Of a DNA stretch of 30,457 bases, positions 1-6,478 are shown in pieces. The notes under the pieces are model-generated. The model was given only the letters and a program-made list of their open reading frames with translations, was not told where the DNA came from and did no database searches. A program made the position numbers and the translations under genes. Source of the stretch: JBBIMP01 sp037444305 (GTDB lineage Bacteria; Acidobacteriota; UBA6911); contig JBBIMP010000053.1 of NCBI GenBank assembly GCA_037444305.1, forward strand, positions 1 through 30,457, given 5' to 3'. Position 1 is the stretch's first letter, and each line of letters starts with the position of its first letter.

Positions 1-791
1 ATGAGCAGGTCCCACGGCAGGTGCGGGGAACCCTCGGGGACGCGGCAGGCGGAACTGAACTGCACGAAGACATCGGCCTGCTTGAGGTAGTCGAACGACG
101 CGATGATCCGCGGGAAGCTGCGCCAGGGATTGGCGTCCAGGCCGAGCTGCTTCTGCAGCCGATGGGTCGCGGGCCGGTCGACGATGTCGAACGGCAGCGA
201 GAACTTGTCGTGCATTTCCTGCCGCCACTGCGTGCGCAGCGAGGCCGGCGACAGTATGAGGACGCGGCGGACGCGGCGGCGCTGGATCAGTTCGGCCAGG
301 ATCAGGCCCGCTTCGATCGTCTTGCCCAGGCCCACGTCGTCGGCCAGCATGAGCGCGATGCGGGGCATGCGCAGCGCCTTGAGGAGCGGGACGAGCTGGA
401 AGTCTTCGACCTGGATCGCGCCGTGAAATGGCGCGGCGACAGGGAGGCGGTCGAGCGGGCCCCCTTCGTCCGGGTCGATGAAGGGCGTGAGCGCCGTCCA
501 GCGCGTGGCGTTCACCAGCGCGTCGAATTCCTCGGGCGGCATCGCGCCGTCGCGGATCGGGTCGGGCAGTGCGGTCGGCGGCAGGATCCGCGCGCCGGGC
601 TCGCGCTCCCAGATGAGCTGCTCTTCGGGCTGGCCGTCCGGATCGAGGTACTCGATGGCGACGAGGTGGAAGCGGCCTTCGGCGGCCGAGTCGTAGGGCT
701 CGACCGAAGCGATCAGCCCGCGGCGATTGCGCACCGTCGCCACCGCGCCGAGACGCGGAATTGAAGTCGGCATTTCAGTCATTTCTGCCAT
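1..791 (-). CDS. SNF2-family helicase, N-terminal part (runs off left edge)
   Basis: About 263 residues are visible. The Walker A motif ADDVGLGKTIEAGL lies near residues 148-162, followed by the motif Ia region (LILSPASLRTQW), a DRPATHRLQ segment and FDYLKQAD. The window ends at LPWDLLI, where the DEAH box of SNF2 enzymes normally follows. About 145 residues precede the helicase core and begin with a small basic/beta segment (VATVRNRRGLIASVEP). This layout resembles the SNF2 helicases of phage-defence islands such as DISARM DrmD, but that subfamily call is inference. The start is uncertain: ATGs at 791, 782 and 773 are all in frame and none has a strong ribosome site. It lies 35 bp downstream of the DUF4276 gene on the same strand and probably shares its transcript. 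Family call is firm; role in defence is inferred from neighbours. Confidence 0.85.
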   Translation of the reverse strand, partial: MAEMTEMPTSIPRLGAVATVRNRRGLIASVEPYDSAAEGRFHLVAIEYLDPDGQPEEQLIWEREPGARILPPTALPDPIRDGAMPPEEFDALVNATRWTALTPFIDPDEGGPLDRLPVAAPFHGAIQVEDFQLVPLLKALRMPRIALMLADDVGLGKTIEAGLILAELIQRRRVRRVLILSPASLRTQWRQEMHDKFSLPFDIVDRPATHRLQKQLGLDANPWRSFPRIIASFDYLKQADVFVQFSSACRVPEGSPHLPWDLL

Positions 792-826
792 CGCCAAGTC
801 CGGACATCGATTGGATCTTCTTTCTC

Positions 827-1435
827 CTACATCTTACAGGCTTGCTTGAATCTTCCGCGCAACTCGCCCACGAATGCCTTCAATGAAGGATTGTCCCGTC
901 CTGCTCGATACAGGTCCATTTTAGCGGCCAGATCCGGTGCGAACTCCACACCGCCAAGGGTGATCGGGTGCCCTGCTTTTTTAACGGCACTGATAAGCAG
1001 GTTTTTGTAGTAGTCACGCACGCACTTCCTCTTTGCGACCATGGGCGTGCACCCGACGACATCATAGAAGGAATCCGGATCGGCAAGATACCAGCGCTCC
1101 ACATGCGGGTCCGGGCAAGCGATTACTATGAAACCGCAAAAACAGGGTTTTGTCGCTTTCTGGATTTTCGCCCGTTTTTCGGTAATGGTCGAACAATTGC
1201 CGTCAATGGCGACGATCATCAAGGCGGGGAGAGTCTCACCCAATAATCCCTTCGCCAAAAGAGTCTGGTAGAGTTCGTACTCGGCAATGGCTCGCCCGTG
1301 CCCGCCTCGCGCCGATCTCACCCTGAGAGAAACCGAGACCCCCTCCTCCCGTGCGATCCGTGCGATGAGCGGCTTGAGAAACTCCTCGTGCGCCCGGTCT
1401 TCGACAAAGAGATCAACGATCAGCGGATTATTCAT
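827..1435 (-). CDS. DUF4276-like (TOPRIM-fold) protein, partner of the upstream ATPase
   Basis: A 202-residue protein. It starts with a beta strand and acidic residue (LIVDLFVEDRAHEEFLKPL, E12), has a second strand ending in an acidic residue (IVAIDGN, D78), and then the IACPDPHVERWYLAD segment typical of DUF4276 proteins. These are TOPRIM-like and often paired with an OLD/AAA ATPase, as AriB (DUF4435) pairs with AriA in PARIS. The usual DxD here reads DGN, so metal binding may differ. The start at 1435 is chosen because GGGGGA lies about 8 nt upstream and because it overlaps the ATPase stop by 8 nt (ATGAATAA), which implies translational coupling; an upstream in-frame start at 1465 lacks this. 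A nuclease or nuclease-regulating role is inferred. Confidence 0.75.
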   Translation of the reverse strand: MNNPLIVDLFVEDRAHEEFLKPLIARIAREEGVSVSLRVRSARGGHGRAIAEYELYQTLLAKGLLGETLPALMIVAIDGNCSTITEKRAKIQKATKPCFCGFIVIACPDPHVERWYLADPDSFYDVVGCTPMVAKRKCVRDYYKNLLISAVKKAGHPITLGGVEFAPDLAAKMDLYRAGRDNPSLKAFVGELRGRFKQACKM

Positions 1436-2663
1436 CGAGGATCCCCCGGAGAAGAAGATTCTCAAAAAGCCCCTCTTCGGTCCCTGCCGTGAGTGCGGCG
1501 GCGATTTCCTGCTCTCTGAACAGCGGCCCCGTAACGTCGAACGATTTAATCACCGTTTGCTGCCCGTCACTCCGTACATTGAACAACCCTATATTTTGGG
1601 GATGGGAACGAGAGGCTTTCAGCACGGCATCGCAGAACAGCGGCGAATGTGTGGTGACGACAAGCTGGCGCCCCTCCTGCAAAGCCAGCGAAAGCAAAAA
1701 ACCGGCGATGAGTTCGAGGCGGCGTGGATGAACTCCATTCTCGGGTTCCTCAAATGCCAACAGCGAGCCTCCCCAGGGATTGACCGCGATGGCGCATAGG
1801 GCGAGAACCCGCAGCGTGCCTTCCGAAATAATACGGGAGGAGTAGTCGATACCGCCTTGCCGAATGAGAATGTCGAGCGTACCCCGGCGTTTATCCAAAT
1901 CGATGGTCATTTCCTCGATGCCGGGCACGATGGACCTGAGAGTTCGCGAGACCGCATGGAAATGTTTTGGATGTTCTGCTCGAAGCCGATACAGGAACGG
2001 GGCGATCTCACCGCCGAGAACACCGATGTCCCGAACATCGGAGGGGGGCTGTGCCGCCCTCATGGCGACACGCGGGTCTAAATAGTACGTACGCCATCCC
2101 GACAGCTCTTGCCGTACCCTATCGATGGCCCGGTATTCGACTCCTCCAAGCCGCGGGTCCGAAAGGATCGTGTGGTTCAGACCCGCCAATTCCCGGCGCG
2201 GGTGAGCCGGCTTGCTCTTGCGGCGGATATGCAGGCTGTCACCCACCTTTTCGATCGCCGGCCTCCCCTTCGGCTCACCACGAGCGCCAAGCTGTGCCAG
2301 ATACTCATTTCTCACGCCCAAACGCCCGGAGTCCGGCTCGATTTCTACTGAAACGCGATAGCGGTACGAATCTTTCCCCGCCGTCAGGTCTGTCTCAAGA
2401 GTGAAATTTGGACGGATCGAGGTCAGCAGGGCCTGCAGGCCGCCCGAAGGGAAAGAAAACGACTCAATGGGATAACCGCGAATCGGTTCGGCCAGTGCAT
2501 CGGAAAGGGTTCGCAGCGTGCCGATGCGCGAGAGTGCCTGCACCGCGTCAAGGACATTGCTTTTGCCGGCGGCATTCGGTCCGAACAGCACCGTCAAGCG
2601 CGGCAGATCGATTGTCACATCGGCAAGTGACTTGAAGTTCGCAACATGAAATCGCCTGAGCAT
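1428..2663 (-). CDS. AAA_21/OLD-like ATPase
   Basis: A 411-residue SMC/ABC-like ATPase. It opens with LRRFHVANFKSLADVTIDL, the usual beginning of OLD/RecF-like ATPases. Walker A is GPNAAGKS (28-35), the ABC-type signature region is ISEGTLR (279-285), Walker B is LLAFEEPENG (301-310), and the switch histidine lies in TTHSPLF (H339). No TOPRIM domain is fused at the C-terminus; the downstream overlapping gene probably supplies it. An AGGAGA ribosome site lies about 8 nt before the ATG. Two-gene ATPase + TOPRIM-like pairs act as abortive-infection systems (PARIS and AbiL are comparable), so this pair is a candidate phage sensor-effector. The biochemical family is clear; the trigger and target are unknown. 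Confidence 0.88.
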   Translation of the reverse strand: MLRRFHVANFKSLADVTIDLPRLTVLFGPNAAGKSNVLDAVQALSRIGTLRTLSDALAEPIRGYPIESFSFPSGGLQALLTSIRPNFTLETDLTAGKDSYRYRVSVEIEPDSGRLGVRNEYLAQLGARGEPKGRPAIEKVGDSLHIRRKSKPAHPRRELAGLNHTILSDPRLGGVEYRAIDRVRQELSGWRTYYLDPRVAMRAAQPPSDVRDIGVLGGEIAPFLYRLRAEHPKHFHAVSRTLRSIVPGIEEMTIDLDKRRGTLDILIRQGGIDYSSRIISEGTLRVLALCAIAVNPWGGSLLAFEEPENGVHPRRLELIAGFLLSLALQEGRQLVVTTHSPLFCDAVLKASRSHPQNIGLFNVRSDGQQTVIKSFDVTGPLFREQEIAAALTAGTEEGLFENLLLRGILDE

Positions 2664-2734
2664 AATCTTCTCCTATCTCGGAACCGCCAGGAGCATCGGG
2701 TCGAGCAGCCGTTTTTCCTCTGCAGCCTGCTGTT

Positions 2735-2851
2735 GGGTTTTTCGGAGATCATGTGCGCGACCTTGGCGACCTCCTGCCACGGGAAGCGCGCCGGGTCGCG
2801 GATGAGTTCCTGCATCATGGGCTCGCCGGCACAGTCCGTGACGGTGTAGAA
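2735..2851 (-). pseudogene. decayed C-terminal remnant, possibly of a DUF3883-type or related helicase-associated protein
   Basis: The minus frame reads FYTVTDCAGEPMMQELIRD, then PARFPWQEVAKVAHMISEKP, directly preceded by an in-frame TAG at 2854-2852 and losing protein-like character after about residue 38. The pattern (aromatic strand, cysteine, then DPA-F-W-EV-KV) resembles the end of DUF3883-like C-terminal domains found in defence helicases; I give this from memory and with low certainty. No intact upstream domain remains, since the XRE gene lies just beyond. It most likely marks a gene lost by deletion between the regulator and the ATPase. It could instead be a chance open segment. Confidence 0.4.
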
Positions 2852-2906
2852 CTAATGGCCATCGCGCCGGTCTTCGGCTACGCGCCGCTCGTTGGGATGG
2901 TTTCCT

Positions 2907-3113
2907 CTACAGCCGTATCTTGTTCCGTGCATCCAGTTCCTCCTTCATTTCAAGAAGGCGTCGAAGCAGGAACGGCTGGGGAGTCCGCTTGCCGTTCTCC
3001 CAGTGGTTCACCGAGCTGAAGGTGACGCCCACCTTCTGCGCGAACCGCTCTTGCGTCAGGCCGAGTCGTTCACGAAGATCCTTGATCAGCTTCGGGATGT
3101 CGAGATCAGTCAT
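2907..3113 (-). CDS. small XRE-family transcriptional regulator
   Basis: A 68-residue protein consisting almost only of a helix-turn-helix domain: LIKDLRERLGLTQERFAQKV (9-28), then the recognition helix with the typical SSVNHWENGKRTP (33-45). The start at 3113 (MTDLDIPKL) is preferred because an AGGAAGGAGG stretch lies immediately upstream; an in-frame start 57 nt further up would run through the palindrome at 3121-3145 and add an unrelated basic leader. A promoter lies at 3174-3201. The gene heads the ATPase/DUF4276/SNF2 series on the same strand, so it probably controls that island and itself through the palindrome. Such single-domain XRE proteins are common first genes of phage-defence operons. 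Confidence 0.85.
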   Translation of the reverse strand: MTDLDIPKLIKDLRERLGLTQERFAQKVGVTFSSVNHWENGKRTPQPFLLRRLLEMKEELDARNKIRL

Positions 3114-3120
3114 AGCCTCC

Positions 3121-3145
3121 TTCCTGCGAACTGTTTTCGCAAGAA
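3121..3145. promoter_or_regulatory. 25-bp palindrome, candidate operator of the XRE regulator
   Basis: The arms TTCCTGCGAA and TTCGCAAGAA match in 9 of 10 paired positions around a 5-bp centre. The site sits 8-32 nt upstream of the regulator's ATG, between its promoter and start codon and abutting the ribosome site. This is a common place for autorepression by a dimeric XRE protein. The palindrome is seen; the binding is inferred. Confidence 0.55.
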
Positions 3146-3173
3146 AACCCGGTTTTATGGAACACGCCATATC

Positions 3174-3201
3174 ATTTTACATGTCCAGGCTGTCTTATCA
3201 A
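3174..3201 (-). promoter_or_regulatory. sigma-70-type promoter for the XRE gene
   Basis: On the minus strand TTGATA (3201-3196) is followed after 16 bp by TAAAAT (3179-3174). Transcription would start near 3167, about 55 nt before the XRE start codon, with the palindrome inside the leader. Confidence 0.5.
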
Positions 3202-3299
3202 CGCACTTCTCGCCTTCTTGTTGGGGAAGGAAATGCGATCTGCGAGTTCACGACCTGTCGGACCGGTTTTCGAATGGGCGCTGTCTTCCTGAGGTTTCC

Positions 3300-3416
3300 T
3301 CAGCGTTCGCCGGCGATGACAACCTGGTGGGAATAGCTCTGCTCGGTGTGGTGGCGCCTGCGCGCGTCGATCCACGCCTGCCGCTTCGGGTTCGTCTTTT
3401 TCGCCCTTTTGGCCAC
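3300..3416 (-). pseudogene. 38-codon fragment of a small basic protein family
   Basis: A GTG-started frame 4 nt after the TPR gene's stop encodes VAKRAKKTNPKRQAWIDARR followed by RHH and then 15 dissimilar residues before a TGA. I recall KxQAWIDARRRHH as the N-terminus of a conserved small bacterial protein that continues for several dozen residues, so this looks like a gene cut or frameshifted after residue 23. From 3114 to 3299 I see nothing else except the promoter and palindrome of the XRE gene. It could also be a real very short gene. Confidence 0.35.
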
Positions 3417-3420
3417 GCGG

Positions 3421-4371
3421 TCACACCTCTTCCCGATAGTCTTCCCAAGTGTTCTTCGAGCGCACCTCGTCGATCAGGAAGCGCACGCCCAGGTTGTCGT
3501 CGGGATTGAGCCAGAGCATCCGATCGAAGACGCGCTCGGCCTCCTCGAATCGACCGAGACGCCAGAGGCACAGGCCGTACCCGTGCATGCAGCGGAGGAA
3601 CGGCCGATTGTCGATGTGCCCCCAAGGCAGAAGGCCATCGAAGTCGGGGCCGAGCGACAGCTCGCCGATGCGCAGACCCACCTCGTAGTGACGGATTGCG
3701 TCCTTGGGCATGTGGTCGAAGACGAAGTTTCCGAGGTGCGCATGGGCATCCAGGCAACGGAGATCGGCCTGGCAGAGTTCCATCAGGAGCTTGCGGGCGG
3801 CCTCCCAGTTACCGGCGTCCTTGAGGTCGTTGGATTCGCAGATCGGGTCGGAGTCGAAATCATCGGGATCTCTCCCCGGTACGATCTGTTCCATCTCGAA
3901 CGCCTGCCTGGGGCCGTAGGCGATGATCGGCTTGGCCCACTCCTCGATCGGCTCGTCCTCTTCGCCCCAGTAGTGCTCGTCGGGGGTCCAGGCGCCCTGG
4001 TCCTCGAGCTTGAGCGGCACGAGCCCCAGCGCGGACACTTCGAGCCGCGCGGACTCGATCTCGCCCGAAAGATAGGGGTGGCCGGCGTAGCTCCACTGTT
4101 TGTGCGGTTTGACCACGGCGATCTCGCCCGGAACAACGTTCCACAGGCGACTCGCGCGAAGAGTGATAACGCGATCGCTTCCCACCAGCCGGCAGCGTGC
4201 CGCCTTCTCCTTGACCGACAGGACAACAAGCTCGATGGGGCCGCTCAGGTCGAGGTCGGTTGCCGCGACCTTGTGCCGGCGCCTGCGGCGGGAAGGAGCG
4301 GCGAACTCGGCAGGAAGTGAACTCGCCGACAGCCGGACGCGGATCTTTCTCTCGGCGTTCTGCTCGGGCAT
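3421..4371 (-). CDS. TPR-like repeat protein of unknown function
   Basis: A 316-residue soluble protein. Residues 1-40 are basic (PSRRRRRHK). Residues 45-110 form a beta-rich small domain (IELVVLSVKEKAARCRLVGS, ITLRASRLWNVVPGEIAVV). Residues 120-180 are acidic. The C-terminal half (185-305) is helical with TPR-type periodicity: WEAARKLLMELCQADLRCLD, AHLGNFVFDHMPKDAIRHYE, then GYGLCLWRLGRFEEAERVFD with RMLWLNPDDN. There are no signal peptide or membrane segments. The ATG follows AAGGGA, and a weak promoter lies at 4406-4435. It lies upstream of the defence genes on the same strand but over 300 bp from the XRE gene, so it is probably a separate unit. Function not recognised. Confidence 0.7.
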   Translation of the reverse strand: MPEQNAERKIRVRLSASSLPAEFAAPSRRRRRHKVAATDLDLSGPIELVVLSVKEKAARCRLVGSDRVITLRASRLWNVVPGEIAVVKPHKQWSYAGHPYLSGEIESARLEVSALGLVPLKLEDQGAWTPDEHYWGEEDEPIEEWAKPIIAYGPRQAFEMEQIVPGRDPDDFDSDPICESNDLKDAGNWEAARKLLMELCQADLRCLDAHAHLGNFVFDHMPKDAIRHYEVGLRIGELSLGPDFDGLLPWGHIDNRPFLRCMHGYGLCLWRLGRFEEAERVFDRMLWLNPDDNLGVRFLIDEVRSKNTWEDYREEV

Positions 4372-4405
4372 TTATCCCTTGTGGCCTCGGGAATGATGCA
4401 ACTCA

Positions 4406-4435
4406 CGTATAAGTGACCGGGAAACCGTCCGTCAA
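4406..4435 (-). promoter_or_regulatory. weak candidate promoter for the TPR gene
   Basis: The minus strand has TTGACG (4435-4430), an 18-bp spacer and TATACG (4411-4406), about 35 bp before the TPR start codon. The match is partial (5/6 and 4/6). Confidence 0.3.
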
Positions 4436-4520
4436 CACCATTCTGCCGCGACATGGTTGCGAGGCTGTCCGCAGGGCGCCCGGAGTCCCGCCACGAAAGA
4501 AACCGTGCAGAAGGGGATAT

Positions 4521-4566
4521 CCTGCCACAAAAATGGGACACGGATGAACGCGGAACAACGCGGATA
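4521..4566. repeat. copy of a widespread CACGGATGAACGCGG-type intergenic repeat
   Basis: The stretch CCTGCCACAAAAATGGGACA followed by CGGATGAACGCGGAACAACG resembles intergenic sequence I have seen scattered through genomes of Acidobacteriota, Planctomycetes and Verrucomicrobia. Only one copy is visible here, so the repeat status rests on recall. Confidence 0.35.
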
Positions 4567-4593
4567 TTGGGAATTATACTTGAATATCCAAAC

Positions 4594-4621
4594 TTGACAT
4601 TTCGATTTTCAAGGATAAAAT
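4594..4621 (+). promoter_or_regulatory. strong promoter giving a near-leaderless transcript
   Basis: TTGACA (4594-4599), a 16-bp spacer and TAAAAT (4616-4621). The expected transcription start, 6-7 nt after the -10 box, falls on or next to the ATG at 4628. AAGGA at 4611-4615 would therefore lie upstream of the RNA and could not act as a ribosome site. Confidence 0.65.
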
Positions 4622-4627
4622 GCGCAT

Positions 4628-5788
4628 ATGATCCCCCGTCAGCGCGCAATGGAGCGCATCAGCAGCGCCCTCCGCCTGTCACCCGTCGCGGCAGTCCTCG
4701 GACCCCGCCAATGCGGCAAGACGACGCTTGCCAGGATGTTCTCGGAACAAGAGAAATCCTGCACTTGTTTTGACCTGGAAAATCCCGTTGATATCCGCCG
4801 ATTGTCAGCGCCCGCGACCATCCTCCAGGATCTCGCAGGAACCGTGATCTTCGACGAAGTCCAGCGGCGCCCGGAACTGTTCGAATTGCTTCGAGTCCTG
4901 GTGGACCGACCGGGGAATCCAGCCCGTTTTCTTCTTCTCGGATCGGCCTCCCCCCATCTCGTAAAAGGTACGTCCGAGTCACTGGCAGGCCGGATCGGGT
5001 TCGTCGACCTTTCCGGCTTCAGCCTCAGGGAAGTAGGCAGCGGACAACACGTCCGCCTTTGGGCCCGCGGCGGATTCCCGAGATCTTTTCTGGCTGACGA
5101 CGAGTCCGCCAGCATGAGTTGGCGCGAGAATTTCATCCGCACCTTTCTCGAACGGGATATTCCCCAACTCGGCATCACCATTCCCTCCGAAACACTCAGG
5201 CGCTTCTGGACCATGATCGCCCATTACCACGGACGGGTCTGGAACGCAGCTCAATTCGCCAGGTCGCTGGGCACTTCGGAACCCACGGCGCGACGTTATC
5301 TCGACATCCTGGCCGGCGCGTACATGGTCAGAATCCTCCCCCCATGGTTCGAAAATCTCCGCAAACGGCAGGTGAAGGCCCCCAAGATCTATATTCGGGA
5401 CAGCGGCATCCTGAACGCCCTGCTTCAACTGCACACCCTGTCGGACGTGCAGTCGAGCCCGTTGCTCGGTGCGTCGTGGGAGGGGTTTGCCATGGAACAG
5501 GTCATCGACACGCTGGAAACCCGCGAGGCTTACTTCTGGGCGACTCATGCCGGCGCCGAATTGGACCTGCTGGTGCGGATCGCGGGCAAGCACCATGGAT
5601 TTGAGTTTAAATACGCCGACGCCCCCGGCACGGCCCGTTCGATGCACATCGCAATCGAGGACCTTTCCCTGGAACACCTGTGGGTAGTCTACCCGGGCCG
5701 CGAGGAGTATCGCCTCGACGATAGGATCACAGTCTTGCCTGTTGCGGCTGTCCCGGGATTAAGCGAGAGATTGAGGAGAAGGCGGTAA
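4628..5788 (+). CDS. DUF4143-type AAA ATPase
   Basis: A 386-residue ATPase of the AAA_14/DUF4143 family. Walker A is GPRQCGKTT (25-33), Walker B is VIFDEVQ (73-79), and the sensor strand is FLLLGSASPHL (101-111). A winged-helix-like segment follows (NAAQFARSLGTSEPTARRYL, 206-225). The C-terminal DUF4143 part carries a PD-(D/E)xK-like pattern: AELDLLV (310-316) and GFEFKYA (324-330). Members are common, often horizontally acquired, and mostly uncharacterised; toxin-antitoxin or defence roles have been suggested. It is a single gene with its own near-consensus promoter and convergent to nothing nearby. The translation start is supported by the protein alignment beginning directly with the basic helix, not by a ribosome site. 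Confidence 0.9.
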   Translation: MIPRQRAMERISSALRLSPVAAVLGPRQCGKTTLARMFSEQEKSCTCFDLENPVDIRRLSAPATILQDLAGTVIFDEVQRRPELFELLRVLVDRPGNPARFLLLGSASPHLVKGTSESLAGRIGFVDLSGFSLREVGSGQHVRLWARGGFPRSFLADDESASMSWRENFIRTFLERDIPQLGITIPSETLRRFWTMIAHYHGRVWNAAQFARSLGTSEPTARRYLDILAGAYMVRILPPWFENLRKRQVKAPKIYIRDSGILNALLQLHTLSDVQSSPLLGASWEGFAMEQVIDTLETREAYFWATHAGAELDLLVRIAGKHHGFEFKYADAPGTARSMHIAIEDLSLEHLWVVYPGREEYRLDDRITVLPVAAVPGLSERLRRRR

Positions 5789-5907
5789 GGGTGTGCTCGT
5801 GTCTTCCATGGTGATCGCCATCATCGACTTACAGAACCTGACGCTGCGATTATCAAGCATAATCTGGCCGATTCGATCTCTCCAACATCGTCAAATGGGA
5901 GGACACT

Positions 5908-6150
5908 ATGGATATCGCCCAAATCCGGACCTTTTTCATGTGGTGCACCATTATCAACGCCGGGATGCTTCTGCTCTCTTTCGCCATCCTCGCCACCGCC
6001 GGCGGTTGGGTCCACCGGATGCACTCCATTTGGTTCGCCATGTCCAAAGAGACCTTCAACATCACGATTTACGCAATGCTGGGGGGCTACAAGATGGCGT
6101 TTCTGGCATTGAGTCTGGTGCCGTACCTGGCGCTGGTGATCATGGAATAA
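5908..6150 (+). CDS. small membrane protein, DUF6868-like
   Basis: An 80-residue protein with two hydrophobic helices: residues 8-32 (FFMWCTIINAGMLLLSFAIL) and 53-78 (IYAMLGGYKMAFLALSLVPY). They are joined by a polar loop with HRMHSIWFAMSKETFN. This matches the small DUF6868 inner-membrane family as I remember it (WCTxIN, then a YK--F-L-PYLAL ending). A GGGAGG ribosome site lies 5 nt before the ATG, which makes the start firm. It stands alone, 119 bp after the DUF4143 ATPase. Function unknown. Confidence 0.8.
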   Translation: MDIAQIRTFFMWCTIINAGMLLLSFAILATAGGWVHRMHSIWFAMSKETFNITIYAMLGGYKMAFLALSLVPYLALVIME

Positions 6151-6215
6151 GCTCCTGATTTTTATCTCCGCTCGCGCCACACCCACACCGCGCCGGCGCT
6201 CAACCGCCCCGGTTT

Positions 6216-6290
6216 GACGGCGATGTCTGCGTTTGGGCTGCCCGACCCGTCGCTGCCGCTCCGGGCTCCGTTCGCTCCCGCACGGCAATA
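6216..6290 (+). repeat. dispersed repeat family A, copy 1
   Basis: About 75 bp. The core is GACCCGTCGCTGCCGCTCCG followed by GGCTCCGTT, preceded by a G-rich GCGTTTGGGC stretch and followed by CCCGCACGGCAA. It is nearly identical in the core to copies at 6338-6410 and, inverted, at 10563-10635. It occupies the gene-free gap 6151-6478, which contains nothing else that I can identify. Confidence 0.75.
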
Positions 6291-6337
6291 ACGGACGGCA
6301 GAGTCTGTTCCCGAGTAACCTGCGCAGGAGCCTCCAG

Positions 6338-6410
6338 CCGTGTTGGTGGTTCGTGCAACACGACCCGTCGCTGTCGCTCCGGGCTCCGTTGACGACCGCA
6401 CGACAAGTGC
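6338..6410 (+). repeat. dispersed repeat family A, copy 2
   Basis: Carries the core GACCCGTCGCTGTCGCTCCG then GGCTCCGTT, followed by GACGACCGCACGACAAG. It lies about 120 bp after copy 1 in the same orientation. The 5' flank is less like copies 1 and 3 than they are like each other. Confidence 0.75.
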
Positions 6411-6478
6411 GGAGTTGTGATATCGTGTTCTGCAACAGCCGGAAAAATACTTCACATCTTTCTGAACGGGTTTGGATC

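Noticed and set aside
21..764. 247-codon plus-strand frame at the left edge
   Set aside because: The opposite strand encodes SNF2 helicase motif I and flanking motifs, so this is a shadow.
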